From assembly GCF_022397915.1 (NCBI RefSeq), contig NZ_JAKEUO010000002.1, positions 255,863 to 319,862 on the forward strand: a stretch of 64,000 nucleotides of DNA, written 5' to 3'. Position numbers and translations under genes: made by a program. How positions within the stretch are numbered: position 1 is the first letter of the stretch; the number at the start of each line of letters is the position of its first letter. The DNA comes from Vibrio sp. Isolate34 (lineage in GTDB: Bacteria > Pseudomonadota > Gammaproteobacteria > Enterobacterales > Vibrionaceae). Below, piece by piece: positions 1 through 12,168 of the stretch. Below the pieces are notes generated by a model. That model had not been told where the DNA came from. It did no database searches and saw only the letters and a program-made list of their open reading frames with translations.

Positions 1-1087
1 TTACCTAAACAACGCAAACAGCGCACAACAAACATCAATGGAGCGTCTAGCTTCAGGTTCTAAAATCAACAGCGCAAAAGATGACGCTGCAGGCCTACAA
101 ATCTCGAACCGTTTGAACGTTCAGAGTCGTGGTCTTGATGTTGCTGTACGTAACGCGAACGACGGTATCTCGATTGCACAAACGGCTGAAGGTGCAATGA
201 ACGAGACAACAAACATCCTGCAACGTATGCGTGACTTGTCTCTACAATCATCAAACGGCTCAAACTCAAAATCTGAGCGTGTAGCGATTCAAGAAGAAGT
301 AACAGCACTGAACGACGAACTGAACCGTATCGCGGAAACGACGTCTTTTGGTGGCAACAAGCTACTTAACGGTACTCACGGTACTAAGTCATTCCAAATC
401 GGTGCGGATAACGGTGAAGCGGTAATGCTTCAACTGAAAGACATGCGTTCTGATAACGCTCAGATGGGTGGTAAGAGCTACCAAACTGAGAACGCGAAAG
501 ATAAAGATTGGAATGTTCAAGCGGGCTCTAACGACCTGAAATTATCGTTCACTGATAACTTTGGTCAAGCACAAGAAATCGACATCAACGCAAAAGCGGG
601 TGACGACATCGAAGAGCTAGCAACGTACATCAACGGTCAACAAGATTCTGTTAAAGCGTCTGTAACTGAAGACGGCAAGCTACAAATGTTCACAGGCAAT
701 AACAAAGTGAGCGGCGATGTGTCTTTCTCTGGCGGTCTTGCGGGTGAGCTAGGCATTCAAGCGGGCAAAGAAGTTACGGTTGATACTATCGACGTAACGT
801 CTGTTGGTGGCGCACAAGAGTCTGTAGCAGTCATCGATGCGGCACTTAAGTATGTAGACAGCCACCGTGCTGAATTGGGTGCTTTCCAAAACCGTTTCGA
901 CCACGCTATCAGCAACTTAGACAACATTAACGAAAACGTTAATGCATCTAAGAGCCGTATTAAAGACACCGATTTCGCGAAAGAAACGACTCAGATGACT
1001 AAGTCTCAGATCCTTTCTCAAGCTTCAAGCTCGATTCTTGCTCAAGCGAAGCAAGCTCCGAACTCGGCACTTAGCCTACTAGGTTAA
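1..1087 (+). CDS. Flagellin, partial (5' end outside window)
   Basis: Structural subunit of the sheathed polar flagellar filament, exported by the flagellar type III system. The frame is already open at base 2, giving [12 protein letters not shown] before the first internal Met at 38, so roughly 16 N-terminal residues are missing. The conserved flagellin N-terminal domain ([20 protein letters not shown]) and C-terminal domain (the [20 protein letters not shown] region ending [11 protein letters not shown]) frame a short variable middle, as in other Vibrio flagellins of about 375-380 residues. Vibrios carry several nearly identical flagellin genes, so the paralogue (flaA-F) cannot be assigned from this fragment. 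A strong terminator follows about 100 bases downstream. Confidence 0.95.
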   Translation, partial: YLNNANSAQQTSMERLASGSKINSAKDDAAGLQISNRLNVQSRGLDVAVRNANDGISIAQTAEGAMNETTNILQRMRDLSLQSSNGSNSKSERVAIQEEVTALNDELNRIAETTSFGGNKLLNGTHGTKSFQIGADNGEAVMLQLKDMRSDNAQMGGKSYQTENAKDKDWNVQAGSNDLKLSFTDNFGQAQEIDINAKAGDDIEELATYINGQQDSVKASVTEDGKLQMFTGNNKVSGDVSFSGGLAGELGIQAGKEVTVDTIDVTSVGGAQESVAVIDAALKYVDSHRAELGAFQNRFDHAISNLDNINENVNASKSRIKDTDFAKETTQMTKSQILSQASSSILAQAKQAPNSALSLLG

Positions 1088-1186
1088 TCGATTGAAAGGC
1101 CACGTTGACTATAAGCGTTGTTGAAACAAAGCGTCAACGTTAGGCTTCCACAAATTAGCTCGTGGTGAGAGATGAGCGCTAAACAG

Positions 1187-1212
1187 ACCCAGCTTCGGCT
1201 GGGTTTTTTATT
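1187..1212 (+). terminator. Intrinsic terminator of the flagellin gene
   Basis: A 7-bp stem (ACCCAGC/GCTGGGT) with a TTCG tetraloop is followed by six T residues. Confidence 0.9.
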
Positions 1213-1261
1213 GCCTACTATTTGGCAAAGTTAAGAATTTAGGACAGTGGTAAAGGCAAAA

Positions 1262-1308
1262 AACGAGATTCCCTATCACGTTCGTGCTTCACTGTAGGGA
1301 ATGACGGG
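1262..1308 (-). repeat. Small dispersed repeat, copy A
   Basis: Read on the minus strand it begins CGTCATTCC and ends GGGAATCTCGTTTTTT, the same ends as copies B and C. The internal part contains inverted segments (TTCCCTA/TAGGGAA and CACG/CGTG), so it can fold into a hairpin. It is in opposite orientation to the other two copies. Confidence 0.6.
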
Positions 1309-1395
1309 AATAGGGCGATGATGATCTTATTGCTTTGTAGAATGAGTTCGGTTGGTTTGAGTAAGTAACACCTCAATTAGAATAAAGGCTTTTAT

Positions 1396-1440
1396 CGTCA
1401 TTTCAGAATCGAGTAGAACGAGGTATCAGGAATCTCGCTT
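1396..1440 (+). repeat. Small dispersed repeat, copy B
   Basis: Starts CGTCATTTCAGAATCGAG and ends AGGAATCTCGCTT. It matches copy C closely over its first 30 bases (shared AGAATCGAGTAGAACGAG core) and matches copy A at the two ends. Confidence 0.65.
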
Positions 1441-1511
1441 TTAAAGAGAGGTTGGTATTCCAGGTTTACTTTTCGCATTCGTGAAGTTTTTATAATTAGT
1501 TGAACACTACC

Positions 1512-1555
1512 CGTCATTCTAGAATCGAGTAGAACGAGATATCAGAGATCTGTTG
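1512..1555 (+). repeat. Small dispersed repeat, copy C
   Basis: Starts CGTCATTCTAGAATCGAG, keeps the AGTAGAACGAGATATCAG core of copy B and has a diverged right end (AGATCTG instead of GAATCTCG). Confidence 0.65.
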
Positions 1556-1749
1556 TTTGTTAAAAATCACAAGTGTAATTTTATACATAGGTGAAATTTA
1601 TTGAATATCGCTTAACAACGTTTAGTCAAAAACCTAGTTGGATAGTAGGGCGAAAACGGTCAGTGTGATTCTTTGAGGGAGCTTGGAGAAGAGTTTCGGC
1701 GTGATAGTCAGTAATGCTATCTGAGGTATTGAACAAATATAGCAGGCAC

Positions 1750-1779
1750 AAAAAACGCCACCCTTAGGTAGCGTTTTAA
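1750..1779 (-). terminator. Intrinsic terminator of crr (end of pts operon)
   Basis: On the minus strand, AAAACGCTACC and GGTGGCGTTTT pair around a short TAAG loop, followed by a T tract. It lies about 25 bases past the crr stop codon. Confidence 0.9.
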
Positions 1780-1802
1780 TTAAAGCAGATAAGTAATCGA
1801 GA

Positions 1803-2312
1803 TTACTTAGTTACTTTAAGAACTGGAGTTTCGCCAACAGTTACAGAACCAGAAAGCTTGTTCAGCTCTTTGATTTCGTCCATGTTAGAGATAACAACTG
1901 GAGTAAGCGTAGATTTCGCTTTCTCTTCTAGAAGCGCTAGGTCGAAAGTGATGATAGTGTCACCAGCTTTAACAGATTGACCTTCTTCAGCTACACGAGT
2001 GAAGCCTTCGCCTTTAAGTTCAACAGTATCGATACCGAAGTGAACGAAAAGCTCAACACCGTCGTCAGACTCGATAGAGAATGCGTGGTTAGTTTCGAAG
2101 ATCTTACCGATAGTACCGTTTACTGGAGCTACCATTTTGTCGCCAGCTGGTTTGATCGCGATGCCGTCACCAACGATTTTTTCAGCGAAAACTACATCTG
2201 GCACATCTTCGATGTTTACGATTTCACCAGAAAGAGGTGCGATGATCTCGATTGCACCAGCATCAGCGCTGTCATCAGATACAAGCTTTTTCAGTTTGTC
2301 AAACAGACCCAT
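1803..2312 (-). CDS. crr: PTS glucose-type enzyme IIA component (EIIA-Glc)
   Basis: Soluble phosphocarrier that takes phosphate from HPr and gives it to IIB domains of glucose-family permeases; in enteric bacteria its phosphorylation state also controls adenylate cyclase and non-PTS permeases. At 169 residues it has the same length as E. coli Crr. The two active-site histidines are present (H76 in TNHAFS and H91 in [16 protein letters not shown]75/H90 in mature E. coli numbering). An AGGAG site lies 8 bases before the ATG. It is the last gene of the ptsH-ptsI-crr run, 106 bases after ptsI. It is a likely IIA donor for the IIA-less NagE encoded at 37.4 kb. Confidence 0.97.
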   Translation of the reverse strand: MGLFDKLKKLVSDDSADAGAIEIIAPLSGEIVNIEDVPDVVFAEKIVGDGIAIKPAGDKMVAPVNGTIGKIFETNHAFSIESDDGVELFVHFGIDTVELKGEGFTRVAEEGQSVKAGDTIITFDLALLEEKAKSTLTPVVISNMDEIKELNKLSGSVTVGETPVLKVTK

Positions 2313-2418
2313 TGTGTCATGCTCCTAACGTTTAGTTTTATTCTGTAGAATATACTATACCAATCTAACAAATTAGACGACTATTTTTAGCCGTCTAACG
2401 TTATTATGCGATTGGCGA

Positions 2419-4143
2419 TTACTGAGTTTTCTCAGCGATGAACTTTTCTACGCAAGCTTCAATTTCGGCAGCTGTTGGTAGAGATAGTGCTTCGTCAGCC
2501 ATAGCTTTAACTTCAGCGAAGTTAGAGTTACGGATTACTTTCTTAACTTTAGGGATAGAGATACCGCTCATAGAGAACTCATCTAGACCCATACCAAGAA
2601 GAAGTAGCGTTGCACGCTCATCACCAGCAAGCTCACCACACATACCAGTCCACTTACCTTCAGCGTGTGATGCGTCGATCACTTGCTTGATTACTGTAAG
2701 AACAGCAGGAGATAGTGGGTTGTATAGGTGAGAAATCATTTCGTTACCACGGTCTACCGCAAGAGTGTATTGCGTTAGGTCGTTAGTACCGATAGAGAAG
2801 AAAGATACTTCTTTCGCTAGGTGGTGTGCGATTGCAGCAGCTGCTGGAGTCTCAACCATTACGCCGATTTCGATTTCTTCATCGAAAGCTAGGCCTTCAG
2901 CGCGAAGTTCAACTTTGTACTCTTCGATTGCTTTTTTCAGTTCACGGATCTCTTCAACAGAAATGATCATTGGGAACATGATACGTAGTTTACCGTGTGC
3001 AGATGCACGTAGGATGCCACGTAGTTGGTCACGTAGGATTTCACGACGATCCAAGCTGATACGTACTGCACGCCAGCCTAGGAACGGGTTCATCTCTTGT
3101 GGAAGATCCATGTATGGTAGATCTTTGTCGCCACCGATATCCATAGTACGGATAATCACTGACTCGCCTTCCATTGCTTCTGCTACTTCTTTGTAAGCAA
3201 CGTATTGCTCTTCTTCAGTAGGAAGCGCGTCACGGTCCATAAATAGGAATTCAGTACGGTACAGACCAACGCCTTCACCGCCGTTACGCAGGATACCGTC
3301 ACAGTCTTTTACTGTACCGATGTTGCCGCAAACTTCTACACGGTGACCGTCTAGAGTTTCAGCATGCAAATCTTTTAGTTTTGCTAGTTCAGCCGCTTCT
3401 GCTTCGAAATCTGCTTTGATTTTCTTAGCTTCTGCTAATTCAGCTTCAGAAGGGTTGATGATGATCTTGTTGTTCATCGCGTCTAGCACAAGCATGTCGC
3501 CGTTCTTAACTTGCTTAGTGATATCGTTAGTACCAACGATAGCTGGAAGCTCAAGAGAACGTGCCATGATTGAAGTATGAGATGTACGACCGCCGATGTC
3601 ACAAGCGAAACCAAGAACGTAGTCTAGGTTGATTTGTGCAGTTTCAGATGGCGTTAGGTCGTAAGCAACTAGGATAACTTCTTCATTGATGTCTGCTAGA
3701 GAAACAATGTTGATGCCTAGTGCATTTTTAACGAAACGAGTACCGATATCACGGATATCAGTTGCACGTTCTTTTAGGTACTCATCATCAAGAGACTCTA
3801 GTGCAACAGCTTGCTCTTCGATCACAGTGTGGATCGCGTTGTCTGCGTGCATCTTGTCTTTCTTGATGAGTGCTAAAATCTCTTCTTCTAGCTCTTCATC
3901 TTCAAGCAGCATGATGTGGCCTTCAAAGATTGCTTCTTTTTCTTCGCCAAAAGTTTCAAGTGCTTTTTGCTTAACAACTTCAAGTTGTTGAGAAGATTTG
4001 TTACGAGCGTCAAAGAAACGCTGTACTTCTGCTTCAACTTGGTCGTCAGAGATAGATTGAGTGTTTAGGACAATTTCATCTTCTTGAAGTAGTAGTGCTT
4101 TACCGAAAGCAATACCAGGAGATGCTAGGATGCCTGAAATCAT
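2419..4143 (-). CDS. ptsI: PTS enzyme I (phosphoenolpyruvate-protein phosphotransferase)
   Basis: Cytoplasmic first enzyme of the PTS: it autophosphorylates from PEP and transfers the phosphate to HPr. At 574 residues it is the usual length. The N-terminal HPr-binding and phosphohistidine domain contains [13 protein letters not shown] with active-site H189. The C-terminal PEP-binding barrel contains [14 protein letters not shown] and [17 protein letters not shown] motifs and the catalytic Cys in [10 protein letters not shown]. It sits between ptsH (136 bases upstream) and crr. A short hairpin (TAGACG/CGTCTA, 2374-2397) in the ptsI-crr gap has no T tract, so it looks like a processing or stability element rather than a terminator. 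Confidence 0.97.
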   Translation of the reverse strand: MISGILASPGIAFGKALLLQEDEIVLNTQSISDDQVEAEVQRFFDARNKSSQQLEVVKQKALETFGEEKEAIFEGHIMLLEDEELEEEILALIKKDKMHADNAIHTVIEEQAVALESLDDEYLKERATDIRDIGTRFVKNALGINIVSLADINEEVILVAYDLTPSETAQINLDYVLGFACDIGGRTSHTSIMARSLELPAIVGTNDITKQVKNGDMLVLDAMNNKIIINPSEAELAEAKKIKADFEAEAAELAKLKDLHAETLDGHRVEVCGNIGTVKDCDGILRNGGEGVGLYRTEFLFMDRDALPTEEEQYVAYKEVAEAMEGESVIIRTMDIGGDKDLPYMDLPQEMNPFLGWRAVRISLDRREILRDQLRGILRASAHGKLRIMFPMIISVEEIRELKKAIEEYKVELRAEGLAFDEEIEIGVMVETPAAAAIAHHLAKEVSFFSIGTNDLTQYTLAVDRGNEMISHLYNPLSPAVLTVIKQVIDASHAEGKWTGMCGELAGDERATLLLLGMGLDEFSMSGISIPKVKKVIRNSNFAEVKAMADEALSLPTAAEIEACVEKFIAEKTQ

Positions 4144-4279
4144 AGCCTTACCTTAGTTGTTCAACTGTAAACGGGAGAGTGTGTGACTTTAAGTCGTCGA
4201 CTAATGTCGCGCTTATTCCTATCTATTTCGAACAAAGCCACTTTGCTATGCAAAATGGCTTTGAAAGAAGGAGACCGTA

Positions 4280-4537
4280 TTAGTGTAGTTGATCCATAAG
4301 AGCAACTAGGTGGTCTACTGCTTGCTGAGCTTGAGGACCTTCAGCTGAAATAGTAACGTTAGTACCTTTTACTAGGCCTAAAGTTTGTAGTTTGAACAGG
4401 CTTTTCGCGCTAGCGCTTTTGCCGTTAGAAGTCACTGTGATGTCAGCGTCGAAAGATTTTGCTTCTTTAACGAACTGTGCAGCTGGACGAGTGTGAAGAC
4501 CGTTTTCTGCTGTGATTTCTACTTGCTTCTCGTACAT
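4280..4537 (-). CDS. ptsH: Phosphocarrier protein HPr
   Basis: Small PTS phosphocarrier between enzyme I and the IIA domains. It has 85 residues, as in E. coli. Active-site H15 lies in [12 protein letters not shown], and S46 lies in [13 protein letters not shown]; that site is phosphorylated by HPr kinase in Gram-positives and is simply conserved here. A GGGG element precedes the ATG by 8 bases. It is the first gene of the minus-strand pts operon. Confidence 0.97.
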   Translation of the reverse strand: MYEKQVEITAENGLHTRPAAQFVKEAKSFDADITVTSNGKSASAKSLFKLQTLGLVKGTNVTISAEGPQAQQAVDHLVALMDQLH

Positions 4538-4839
4538 TTTATATACCCCAATTAATTTATTTTTTGTAAGTTTGTAACCAGATTAGCTTAACTGCTTTAG
4601 CCCAAATGCGCTAGAGGCTAGTACGCCATGTTCGTGTTAGAACTTAGACTGGTTATAAATTTTTATCCAGCCATGGTCGTCTTTTGTTGAGTACTCATGA
4701 CTTTCAGAATTTGTTTATTGCTTCTTTTATTTTGAAGCGAAAAATAAAACAGACCCGATATTACCAAAGGTGGGGCAGGGATCAACAAAAAAGCCCCTAA
4801 ACGGGGCTTTTTTGGACGAAAAATTGATTTGACCACATA
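4538..4839. other. Intergenic region: pts operon promoter region and cysK terminator
   Basis: A 302-base A/T-rich gap upstream of ptsH should hold the pts operon promoter, reading left. I could not pick a convincing -35/-10 pair or a full CRP site. The right edge is the cysK terminator. Confidence 0.5.
4786..4814 (-). terminator. Intrinsic terminator of cysK
   Basis: AAAAAAGCCCC and GGGGCTTTTTT pair around a short loop with a T tract on either strand, so it would also work from the right-hand side. Confidence 0.9.
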
Positions 4840-5808
4840 TTATTGTTGGTTCTCTTTTTCCGTAAAGATGCCAGCAAATAGGGCTGTACTTAGGTAACGT
4901 TCACCAGAACTTGGTAGTACCGTTACGATAGTTTTTCCTGAAAATTCAGGGAGTTCTGCGATTCTGTTTGCCGCTACTACAGCTGCGCCAGATGAGATAC
5001 CAGCAAGGATACCTTCTTCTTTCATTAGGCGTTGAGCCATCTCAATCGCTTCTTCAGAAGTTACCGATTCTACGCGGTCAATAATCTCTAAATCTAGGTT
5101 TCCAGGGATGAAACCTGCACCGATACCTTGAATTTTGTGCGGAGCTGGCTTGATTTCTTCACCTGCAAGCGCTTGTGCAATAACTGGAGACTCAGCCGGC
5201 TCAACCGCTACTGAAGTGATCGCTTTGCCTTTTTCACCTTTAATGTAACGACTTGTACCAGTGATAGTACCGCCCGTACCAACACCCGCTACAAACACGT
5301 CGATTTCGCCGTCTGTTGCTTCCCAAATTTCAGGACCAGTTGTCTGCTCGTGAATCTGTGGGTTAGCAGGGTTGTTGAACTGTTGAAGTAGTAGGTACTT
5401 GTCTGGGTCTGAAGCAACAATCTCTTCTGCTTTAGCAATCGCGCCGTTCATGCCTTTTGGTGCTTCAGTTAGAACTAGGTTTGCGCCAAGTGCTTTAAGT
5501 AGCTTACGACGTTCTAGGCTCATTGACTCAGGCATCGTTAGCGTTAGCTTGTAACCGCGCGCCGCAGCTACGAATGCAAGAGCAACACCAGTGTTACCAC
5601 TAGTAGGTTCAACAAGCTCGATACCTGGCTTTAGCGTACCTGCTTTTTCTGCTTCCCAGATCATGTTTGAACCGATACGACACTTAACACTGAAGCTTGG
5701 GTTACGAGCTTCGATCTTAGCTAGGACGTTACCTTTGCTTACTTTGTTAAGGCGGACTAGAGGTGTGTTACCAATCGTTAGGGTGTTGTCTTCGTAGATC
5801 TTGCTCAT
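4840..5808 (-). CDS. cysK: Cysteine synthase A (O-acetylserine sulfhydrylase)
   Basis: PLP enzyme that makes cysteine from O-acetylserine and sulfide. Schiff-base lysine K42 is in [14 protein letters not shown] and the phosphate-binding loop is [10 protein letters not shown]. The frame opens at 5823, but the ATG at 5808 (MSKIYEDN) is preceded by AAGGA at good spacing, while the upstream ATG has no Shine-Dalgarno. This start gives 322 residues against 323 in E. coli. The sulfate permease gene cysZ lies upstream on the same strand 236 bases away, so the two are functionally paired but probably have separate promoters. Cytoplasmic. Confidence 0.96.
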   Translation of the reverse strand: MSKIYEDNTLTIGNTPLVRLNKVSKGNVLAKIEARNPSFSVKCRIGSNMIWEAEKAGTLKPGIELVEPTSGNTGVALAFVAAARGYKLTLTMPESMSLERRKLLKALGANLVLTEAPKGMNGAIAKAEEIVASDPDKYLLLQQFNNPANPQIHEQTTGPEIWEATDGEIDVFVAGVGTGGTITGTSRYIKGEKGKAITSVAVEPAESPVIAQALAGEEIKPAPHKIQGIGAGFIPGNLDLEIIDRVESVTSEEAIEMAQRLMKEEGILAGISSGAAVVAANRIAELPEFSGKTIVTVLPSSGERYLSTALFAGIFTEKENQQ

Positions 5809-6044
5809 GCGATATTCCTTCATTTAATGACAGAACTAAACGTAGTATGTCAATCACTTTACCGTCTAGTGTCTTTCGATGTTTGTTCAGCTTGAATTTA
5901 GATTAAACAAGTTGAAAAAAAGGTAAAAGGATTAAAAAGTTATATCATATAGATATGTAGCAGAATTGACGCCTATCTTTATTGAAATCAGAACTTCAAA
6001 AAGATAGGCAAACTAGGAAGTATAGGCAGGGTTAGAGACGAGAA

Positions 6045-6803
6045 CTATAGCCGAGAACGCAGAGCTTGGTCTTTAAACTCAGCAACCCACATTGCCGTTG
6101 CGCCACAAACGGCAACGGGCATCACAATCAGGTTTAAGATTGGAATAGTAGTGAAAACAGAAACAAGCGCACCGAAGCTGTAGCTCTTACCTTGTTTTTG
6201 TTTCAAATTGTTTCTCATGTCATCGAACTTGATTTTATGATTATCGAATGGGTAATCGGCGTATTGAATCGCTAACATCCATGCTGTGAAGATGAACCAT
6301 AAAAACGGTGCAACGGTTTGTCCTAGTGCTGGAATTAACAAAAGTAGGAATAAACCGATCGCTTTTGGCAGAACGTAGACAAGTTTGCGCCATTCTCTCG
6401 CTAATATACGCGGGGTATCTTTGAGAACATCAAGTAAACCATCGTCATTGACTTTTTTACCGCTCAGCAACTCTTCCACTTTTTCTGCGAGTAAACCGTT
6501 GAACGGTGCGGCAATGAAGTTAGCGAGCGTACTAAAGAAATACGAGAACGTGGCCAAGACGGTTAAGACAAGTAACGGCCATAAAATGTATGACAACCAC
6601 GACAAGAAACTTGGTAATGCACCAATCCAACCTTCAATCCAAGTGTTTAGATTGGAGAAGATATAAAACAAGGCGCCGCCAACAAGCAAAACGTTAGCGA
6701 TCAGAGGAAGTAGTACAAACTTACGAATGCTCGGTGATAAAGCGATTTTTATTCCGAAAATAAAATAGCCAAAGCCTGAGCGTGGAACAGATTCAATAGT
6801 CAT
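6045..6803 (-). CDS. cysZ: Sulfate transporter CysZ
   Basis: Inner-membrane sulfate uptake protein feeding cysteine synthesis. The 252 residues include hydrophobic segments near 27-50, 68-95, 145-178 and 212-235, and the family-typical opening PRSGFGYFIFGIKIALSPSIRKFVLLPL. Length fits the CysZ family (about 250). The gene is divergent from zipA across 229 bases and upstream of cysK on the same strand, the arrangement also found in enterobacteria. Confidence 0.93.
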   Translation of the reverse strand: MTIESVPRSGFGYFIFGIKIALSPSIRKFVLLPLIANVLLVGGALFYIFSNLNTWIEGWIGALPSFLSWLSYILWPLLVLTVLATFSYFFSTLANFIAAPFNGLLAEKVEELLSGKKVNDDGLLDVLKDTPRILAREWRKLVYVLPKAIGLFLLLLIPALGQTVAPFLWFIFTAWMLAIQYADYPFDNHKIKFDDMRNNLKQKQGKSYSFGALVSVFTTIPILNLIVMPVAVCGATAMWVAEFKDQALRSRL

Positions 6804-7032
6804 ATTTAAATTAGGTCACATGTGAATTTGATTAAATAGCAAACATGTCTAGTGTACTCGACCGAAATTAAGAAAAAAAGCGTGGCGAAAATCACACCAT
6901 GTAAGGAACTAATTGTATTAATTTGTTCTAAAACAGTGGCTACTTTTGATAGAGTAGTGAGATTGGCCAAATTAACCCAACTTAGTGACAGCGTCTTTAT
7001 CGCTAGTTGACTAAGAAAGCTGAGAGCGAAAA

Positions 7033-8076
7033 ATGCAGGAATTGCGATTTGTACTCATTATTGTTGGCGCACTAGCTATCGCCGCATTATTGTTCCACGG
7101 TCTGTGGACGAGTAAAAAAGAAGGGAAAGCAAAGTTTGGTGATAAGCCGCTTGGTAAGCTTGATAACGATAGCTTAGATGAAGCAGAAACTATCCCAAAT
7201 CGTTCATTCGCCCCAGAAGATGATTTTGAGATAATCCGAAAAGAACGCAAAGAACCGGATTTTGCTGTTTCGCCATCTGCGGCTGATCCTCTGATCGATT
7301 CAGATCCACTTACAGCGGCACAAGTGAAAGAAGCTCGCGAAGACGATATCGAATTGAATGATCTTCCTTCTTTCAGTGTTGCAGACCCAATCAAGGTTGA
7401 AAATGAACCGGAAGAGCTTGAGCAAGAGAAGGTTGTAGAGCCTGAAGTTCCAAGCTTTGAGTTGACCGACGAGCAAAAAGAAAACCATGCCGGCTTTAAA
7501 GAGCAGTACGGTTCGTTTGAAGAACCTTCTGAGACAGTTGATGAACCAGTCGTTCCAAACGAAACGCTTACTCAACGAGAGCCAGTTGTTGCGAAAGAAG
7601 TCGTGGCTCCACAAAGCGCACCTGTTGAAGAAGCAAAACCAGATGAAGGACTTGGCTTAGAAGTGATCGTTCTTAATGTTCACTGTGCTGGAGAGATCCC
7701 ATTCGTGGGCACTGAGCTGTTCCGCAGCATGGAAAACAACGGTTTAACTTATGGTGAGATGTCTATCTACCACTGCTTTGCACAGTCGAGTGACGAACCA
7801 AAAGTTATTTTCAGCGTAGCGAACATGATGCAGCCAGGCACTTTAGAACATGACGACCCTGCTGACTTCACGACGAAAGGTATTTCGTTCTTTATGACGT
7901 TGCCTTGTTACGGTCAAGCTGATCAAAACTTCAATGTAATGTTGAGTGCGGCGCAGAAAATTGCTGATGATATGGGCGGAAACGTACTGGATGAGTCACG
8001 TAACTTAATGACACCAAACCGTTTATCTGACTATCGTAAGCAAATCAGAGACTTTATGACGGCATCGAACGCATAG
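7033..8076 (+). CDS. zipA: Cell division protein ZipA
   Basis: Essential gammaproteobacterial divisome protein that tethers FtsZ to the inner membrane. It has the ZipA architecture: a membrane anchor at residues 5-25 with the N-terminus outside ([20 protein letters not shown]), a basic stretch, a long acidic, Pro/Glu/Val-rich linker (about 35-205) and a C-terminal FtsZ-binding domain from about 208 ([20 protein letters not shown]) to 345. At 347 residues it is close to E. coli ZipA (328); linker length varies between species. It is followed by its own terminator and then by ligA, the usual partner. Confidence 0.95.
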   Translation: MQELRFVLIIVGALAIAALLFHGLWTSKKEGKAKFGDKPLGKLDNDSLDEAETIPNRSFAPEDDFEIIRKERKEPDFAVSPSAADPLIDSDPLTAAQVKEAREDDIELNDLPSFSVADPIKVENEPEELEQEKVVEPEVPSFELTDEQKENHAGFKEQYGSFEEPSETVDEPVVPNETLTQREPVVAKEVVAPQSAPVEEAKPDEGLGLEVIVLNVHCAGEIPFVGTELFRSMENNGLTYGEMSIYHCFAQSSDEPKVIFSVANMMQPGTLEHDDPADFTTKGISFFMTLPCYGQADQNFNVMLSAAQKIADDMGGNVLDESRNLMTPNRLSDYRKQIRDFMTASNA

Positions 8077-8114
8077 CCGTATTGTTTAGCCTTGTAAATA
8101 ATCTATATTTATAG

Positions 8115-10181
<2,067 letters not shown>

Positions 10182-10704
10182 GTAAATTCAGATAAAAAAA
10201 GCTCAAAGGCACTCCTTTCAAGGGAGTGCCTTTTTTGTGTTTGTTACAAATTAGCGAGCTTTTTGTTTGTTGAGAATTTTGTTCCTATACGAAGTCTCAA
10301 ATCAGGACAGTGATGGTGCTCAACATTAATGAAATGCTGTTCTAGTTGTACTTAAAATGCGAGTCATATCTATTTTTGTAAAAGGTGTTTTTGTTTAACT
10401 TGTTGTTTTTATTGGTAATTTCTGTTTTGGGTTGTGAGCTTTCCATTTTATCGATCTGGATCACTAAGTACCTACTAAATTTGCACCAACTCATATTTTT
10501 TTAGATGAAAATTAAGTTATCATTGATCTTTTTGAGGGCGAAGTTAGTCTTAATGCCATGGATGCACGATGTGTATACCCAGAAAGGAAATAGAGAATTC
10601 AGCGTTAAGGGTTCTCAAACAAGAAAAGGTATTTCTCTCTACGGCGGCCAACTTTAGGCGGGAAATATTCAAACAGCTATATCCATTTTTAGGAGTTTTA
10701 TTCC
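10182..10704. other. Intergenic region upstream of chiP
   Basis: After the ligA terminator, about 465 bases of A/T-rich DNA lead to chiP. A TGTGA half-site (TTGTGAGCTTTCCATTTT, around 10432) could be a weak CRP site, and TAAATTTGC at 10476-10484 resembles the left arm of the NagC-like operator seen upstream of nagE. Neither is convincing alone. The long leader suggests extensive regulation of this porin gene. Confidence 0.4.
10204..10237 (+). terminator. Intrinsic terminator of ligA
   Basis: AAAGGCACTCC and GGAGTGCCTTTTTT pair around a short loop, followed by a six-T tract. Confidence 0.9.
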
Positions 10705-12105
10705 ATGGAAAACAAATTTTTTAAAGTATCTGCGATCACTGCAGCAATGGTAGGTGCACTTTCTGCTGCTCCAGCTATGGCCAATGATCCAATTGGTCCT
10801 GAATATGCAAGCCAGGCGTCTGAGTTCTTCTCTGAATCTACTATTAGCGGTAACCTAAACTTTTTCATGCGTGCTCGTGACCGTGGTAATGTAGACGCAA
10901 ATGGTAACGATACTGCTAAGACAACAAACCTAGACCACGGCTCTATCTTTGCTAACTTAGGTTTCCATTCAGGTTATGTCGCGGATGTTGTTGGTTTCGA
11001 CGCTGTAGTATACAGCACATTTGATATGTGGGCTGGTGAAGAAACTGGTGGTTCATTTGAACACGAGATGAACTTCTTTGATTGTGATTCTGCATACGGT
11101 GCAAGTACTGGTTGTGATTCTTACCAAACGGACAATGGTGTTTCATTCGCAAAAGCAGCACTAAAGTTTAAATTTGGTGAAAACATTAATGCACAACTTG
11201 GTTACTTCCAACCATCTGTACCAAGTTCTTTGGGTGTTAACTGGTCATTCGCTCCTGGTACTTACCGTGGTGGTGAAATCGGCGGTAATTTTGGTGATTT
11301 AGCTGTTGGTTTCGTTTATGCAGATCAGTACAAAGCTCCTTGGTTTAAAGAAACATATGAATTCCGTGATGGATCTTTCTGGGGTAGCCCTGGTAAAGAT
11401 GTTGGCGATGTATACTCGGTAGGTGCCCGTTATACCCTAAGCAATGGCATTGGCCTTGATTTCGGTTACGGTGGTTTGACTGACGGTGACCGTAAAAATT
11501 TCCATGCTAAAGTTAAAGGTACGACAGACGGCGGTCTATTCTGGTCTCCACAACTATACGTAGTTGATGACGACAACCAATTTGATAGCACAGCTTTCCA
11601 AGCGGCTTTATTGACAGCTAAATCTTTTGGCCAATACAGCTTCCGTGCTGAAGCGACATATACATCTGCAGACTCTGAAGATACACGTGGTAACGTAGGT
11701 AACATGTCTTACCGTCTAACCGAGCAGTACGGTGGTTCGAACGGCGCTTACGATATCTGGTGGAACAACCGTTCTGACTTTAACCACGATGGCGAATACG
11801 CGTTCTTCTTATCTTCAACTCGTGATTTCTCTGATGTTGGTGGTACAGGCTTCAGCGCTGGTGTAAGTGGTGCTTACGGTGCGGGTGCGAAAGCAGACGG
11901 CTACGATGAACTAGTAGAATATGCATACAGCTTCTTCGCAAACTACGCGATTCAAGCGGGTGCACTGAAAGATGCTAATATCAGCTTCTACTACACTAAC
12001 TTCTTTAATGATTCAGACGCGCCAAACTGGACTGGTTACTCTAACGCATTCCAAGACGAGACTGATTTCAAACTAGCACTAACAATTCCTTTCGGAGTTA
12101 AGTAA
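10705..12105 (+). CDS. chiP: Chitoporin (chito-oligosaccharide outer-membrane porin)
   Basis: Outer-membrane porin for chito-oligosaccharide uptake. Sec signal peptide at residues 1-26, with predicted cleavage after AMA. The mature part is typical porin: alternating aromatic and hydrophobic strands, acidic and Gly-rich loops, no long hydrophobic helix. At 466 residues before processing it would form a 16-strand barrel like characterised Vibrio chitoporins. Two cysteines in FFDCDSAYGASTGCDSYQ could form a loop disulfide. Assignment rests on family resemblance, position next to ligA and the DUF2799 lipoprotein gene directly downstream, the chiP-chiQ pairing known from E. coli. AGGAG lies 9 bases before the ATG. 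Nag catabolic genes lie 23 kb away in this window. Confidence 0.85.
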   Translation: MENKFFKVSAITAAMVGALSAAPAMANDPIGPEYASQASEFFSESTISGNLNFFMRARDRGNVDANGNDTAKTTNLDHGSIFANLGFHSGYVADVVGFDAVVYSTFDMWAGEETGGSFEHEMNFFDCDSAYGASTGCDSYQTDNGVSFAKAALKFKFGENINAQLGYFQPSVPSSLGVNWSFAPGTYRGGEIGGNFGDLAVGFVYADQYKAPWFKETYEFRDGSFWGSPGKDVGDVYSVGARYTLSNGIGLDFGYGGLTDGDRKNFHAKVKGTTDGGLFWSPQLYVVDDDNQFDSTAFQAALLTAKSFGQYSFRAEATYTSADSEDTRGNVGNMSYRLTEQYGGSNGAYDIWWNNRSDFNHDGEYAFFLSSTRDFSDVGGTGFSAGVSGAYGAGAKADGYDELVEYAYSFFANYAIQAGALKDANISFYYTNFFNDSDAPNWTGYSNAFQDETDFKLALTIPFGVK

Positions 12106-12122
12106 GTTAGATAAGAAATAGA

Positions 12123-12150
12123 CAAAGCTGGGCATTTGCCCGGCTTTTTT
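12123..12150 (+). terminator. Terminator between chiP and chiQ
   Basis: AAGCTGGGC and GCCCGGCTT pair around ATTT, followed by six T residues. It would lower chiQ expression relative to chiP. Confidence 0.85.
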
Positions 12151-12168
12151 GCTTTTTAGGAGATATTT

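Larger units (their letters stand above)
1088..1802. other. Intergenic region with small dispersed repeats
   Basis: This 0.7 kb gap lies between the flagellin and crr 3' ends (convergent). It holds the flagellin terminator, three copies of a roughly 45-bp repeat (listed separately) and the crr terminator. I see no convincing coding frame. Its length and repeat content stand out against the compact gaps in the rest of the window. Confidence 0.7.

Noticed and set aside
2374..2397. Hairpin TAGACG/CGTCTA between ptsI and crr as a terminator
   Set aside because: Short 6-bp stem with a long A/T loop and no T tract on the minus strand; noted only as a possible processing element.
10553..10657. A 34-codon frame in the chiP leader (ATG at 10553)
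   Set aside because: Its nearest Shine-Dalgarno-like run is too far upstream and the peptide resembles nothing; probably chance in a long leader.
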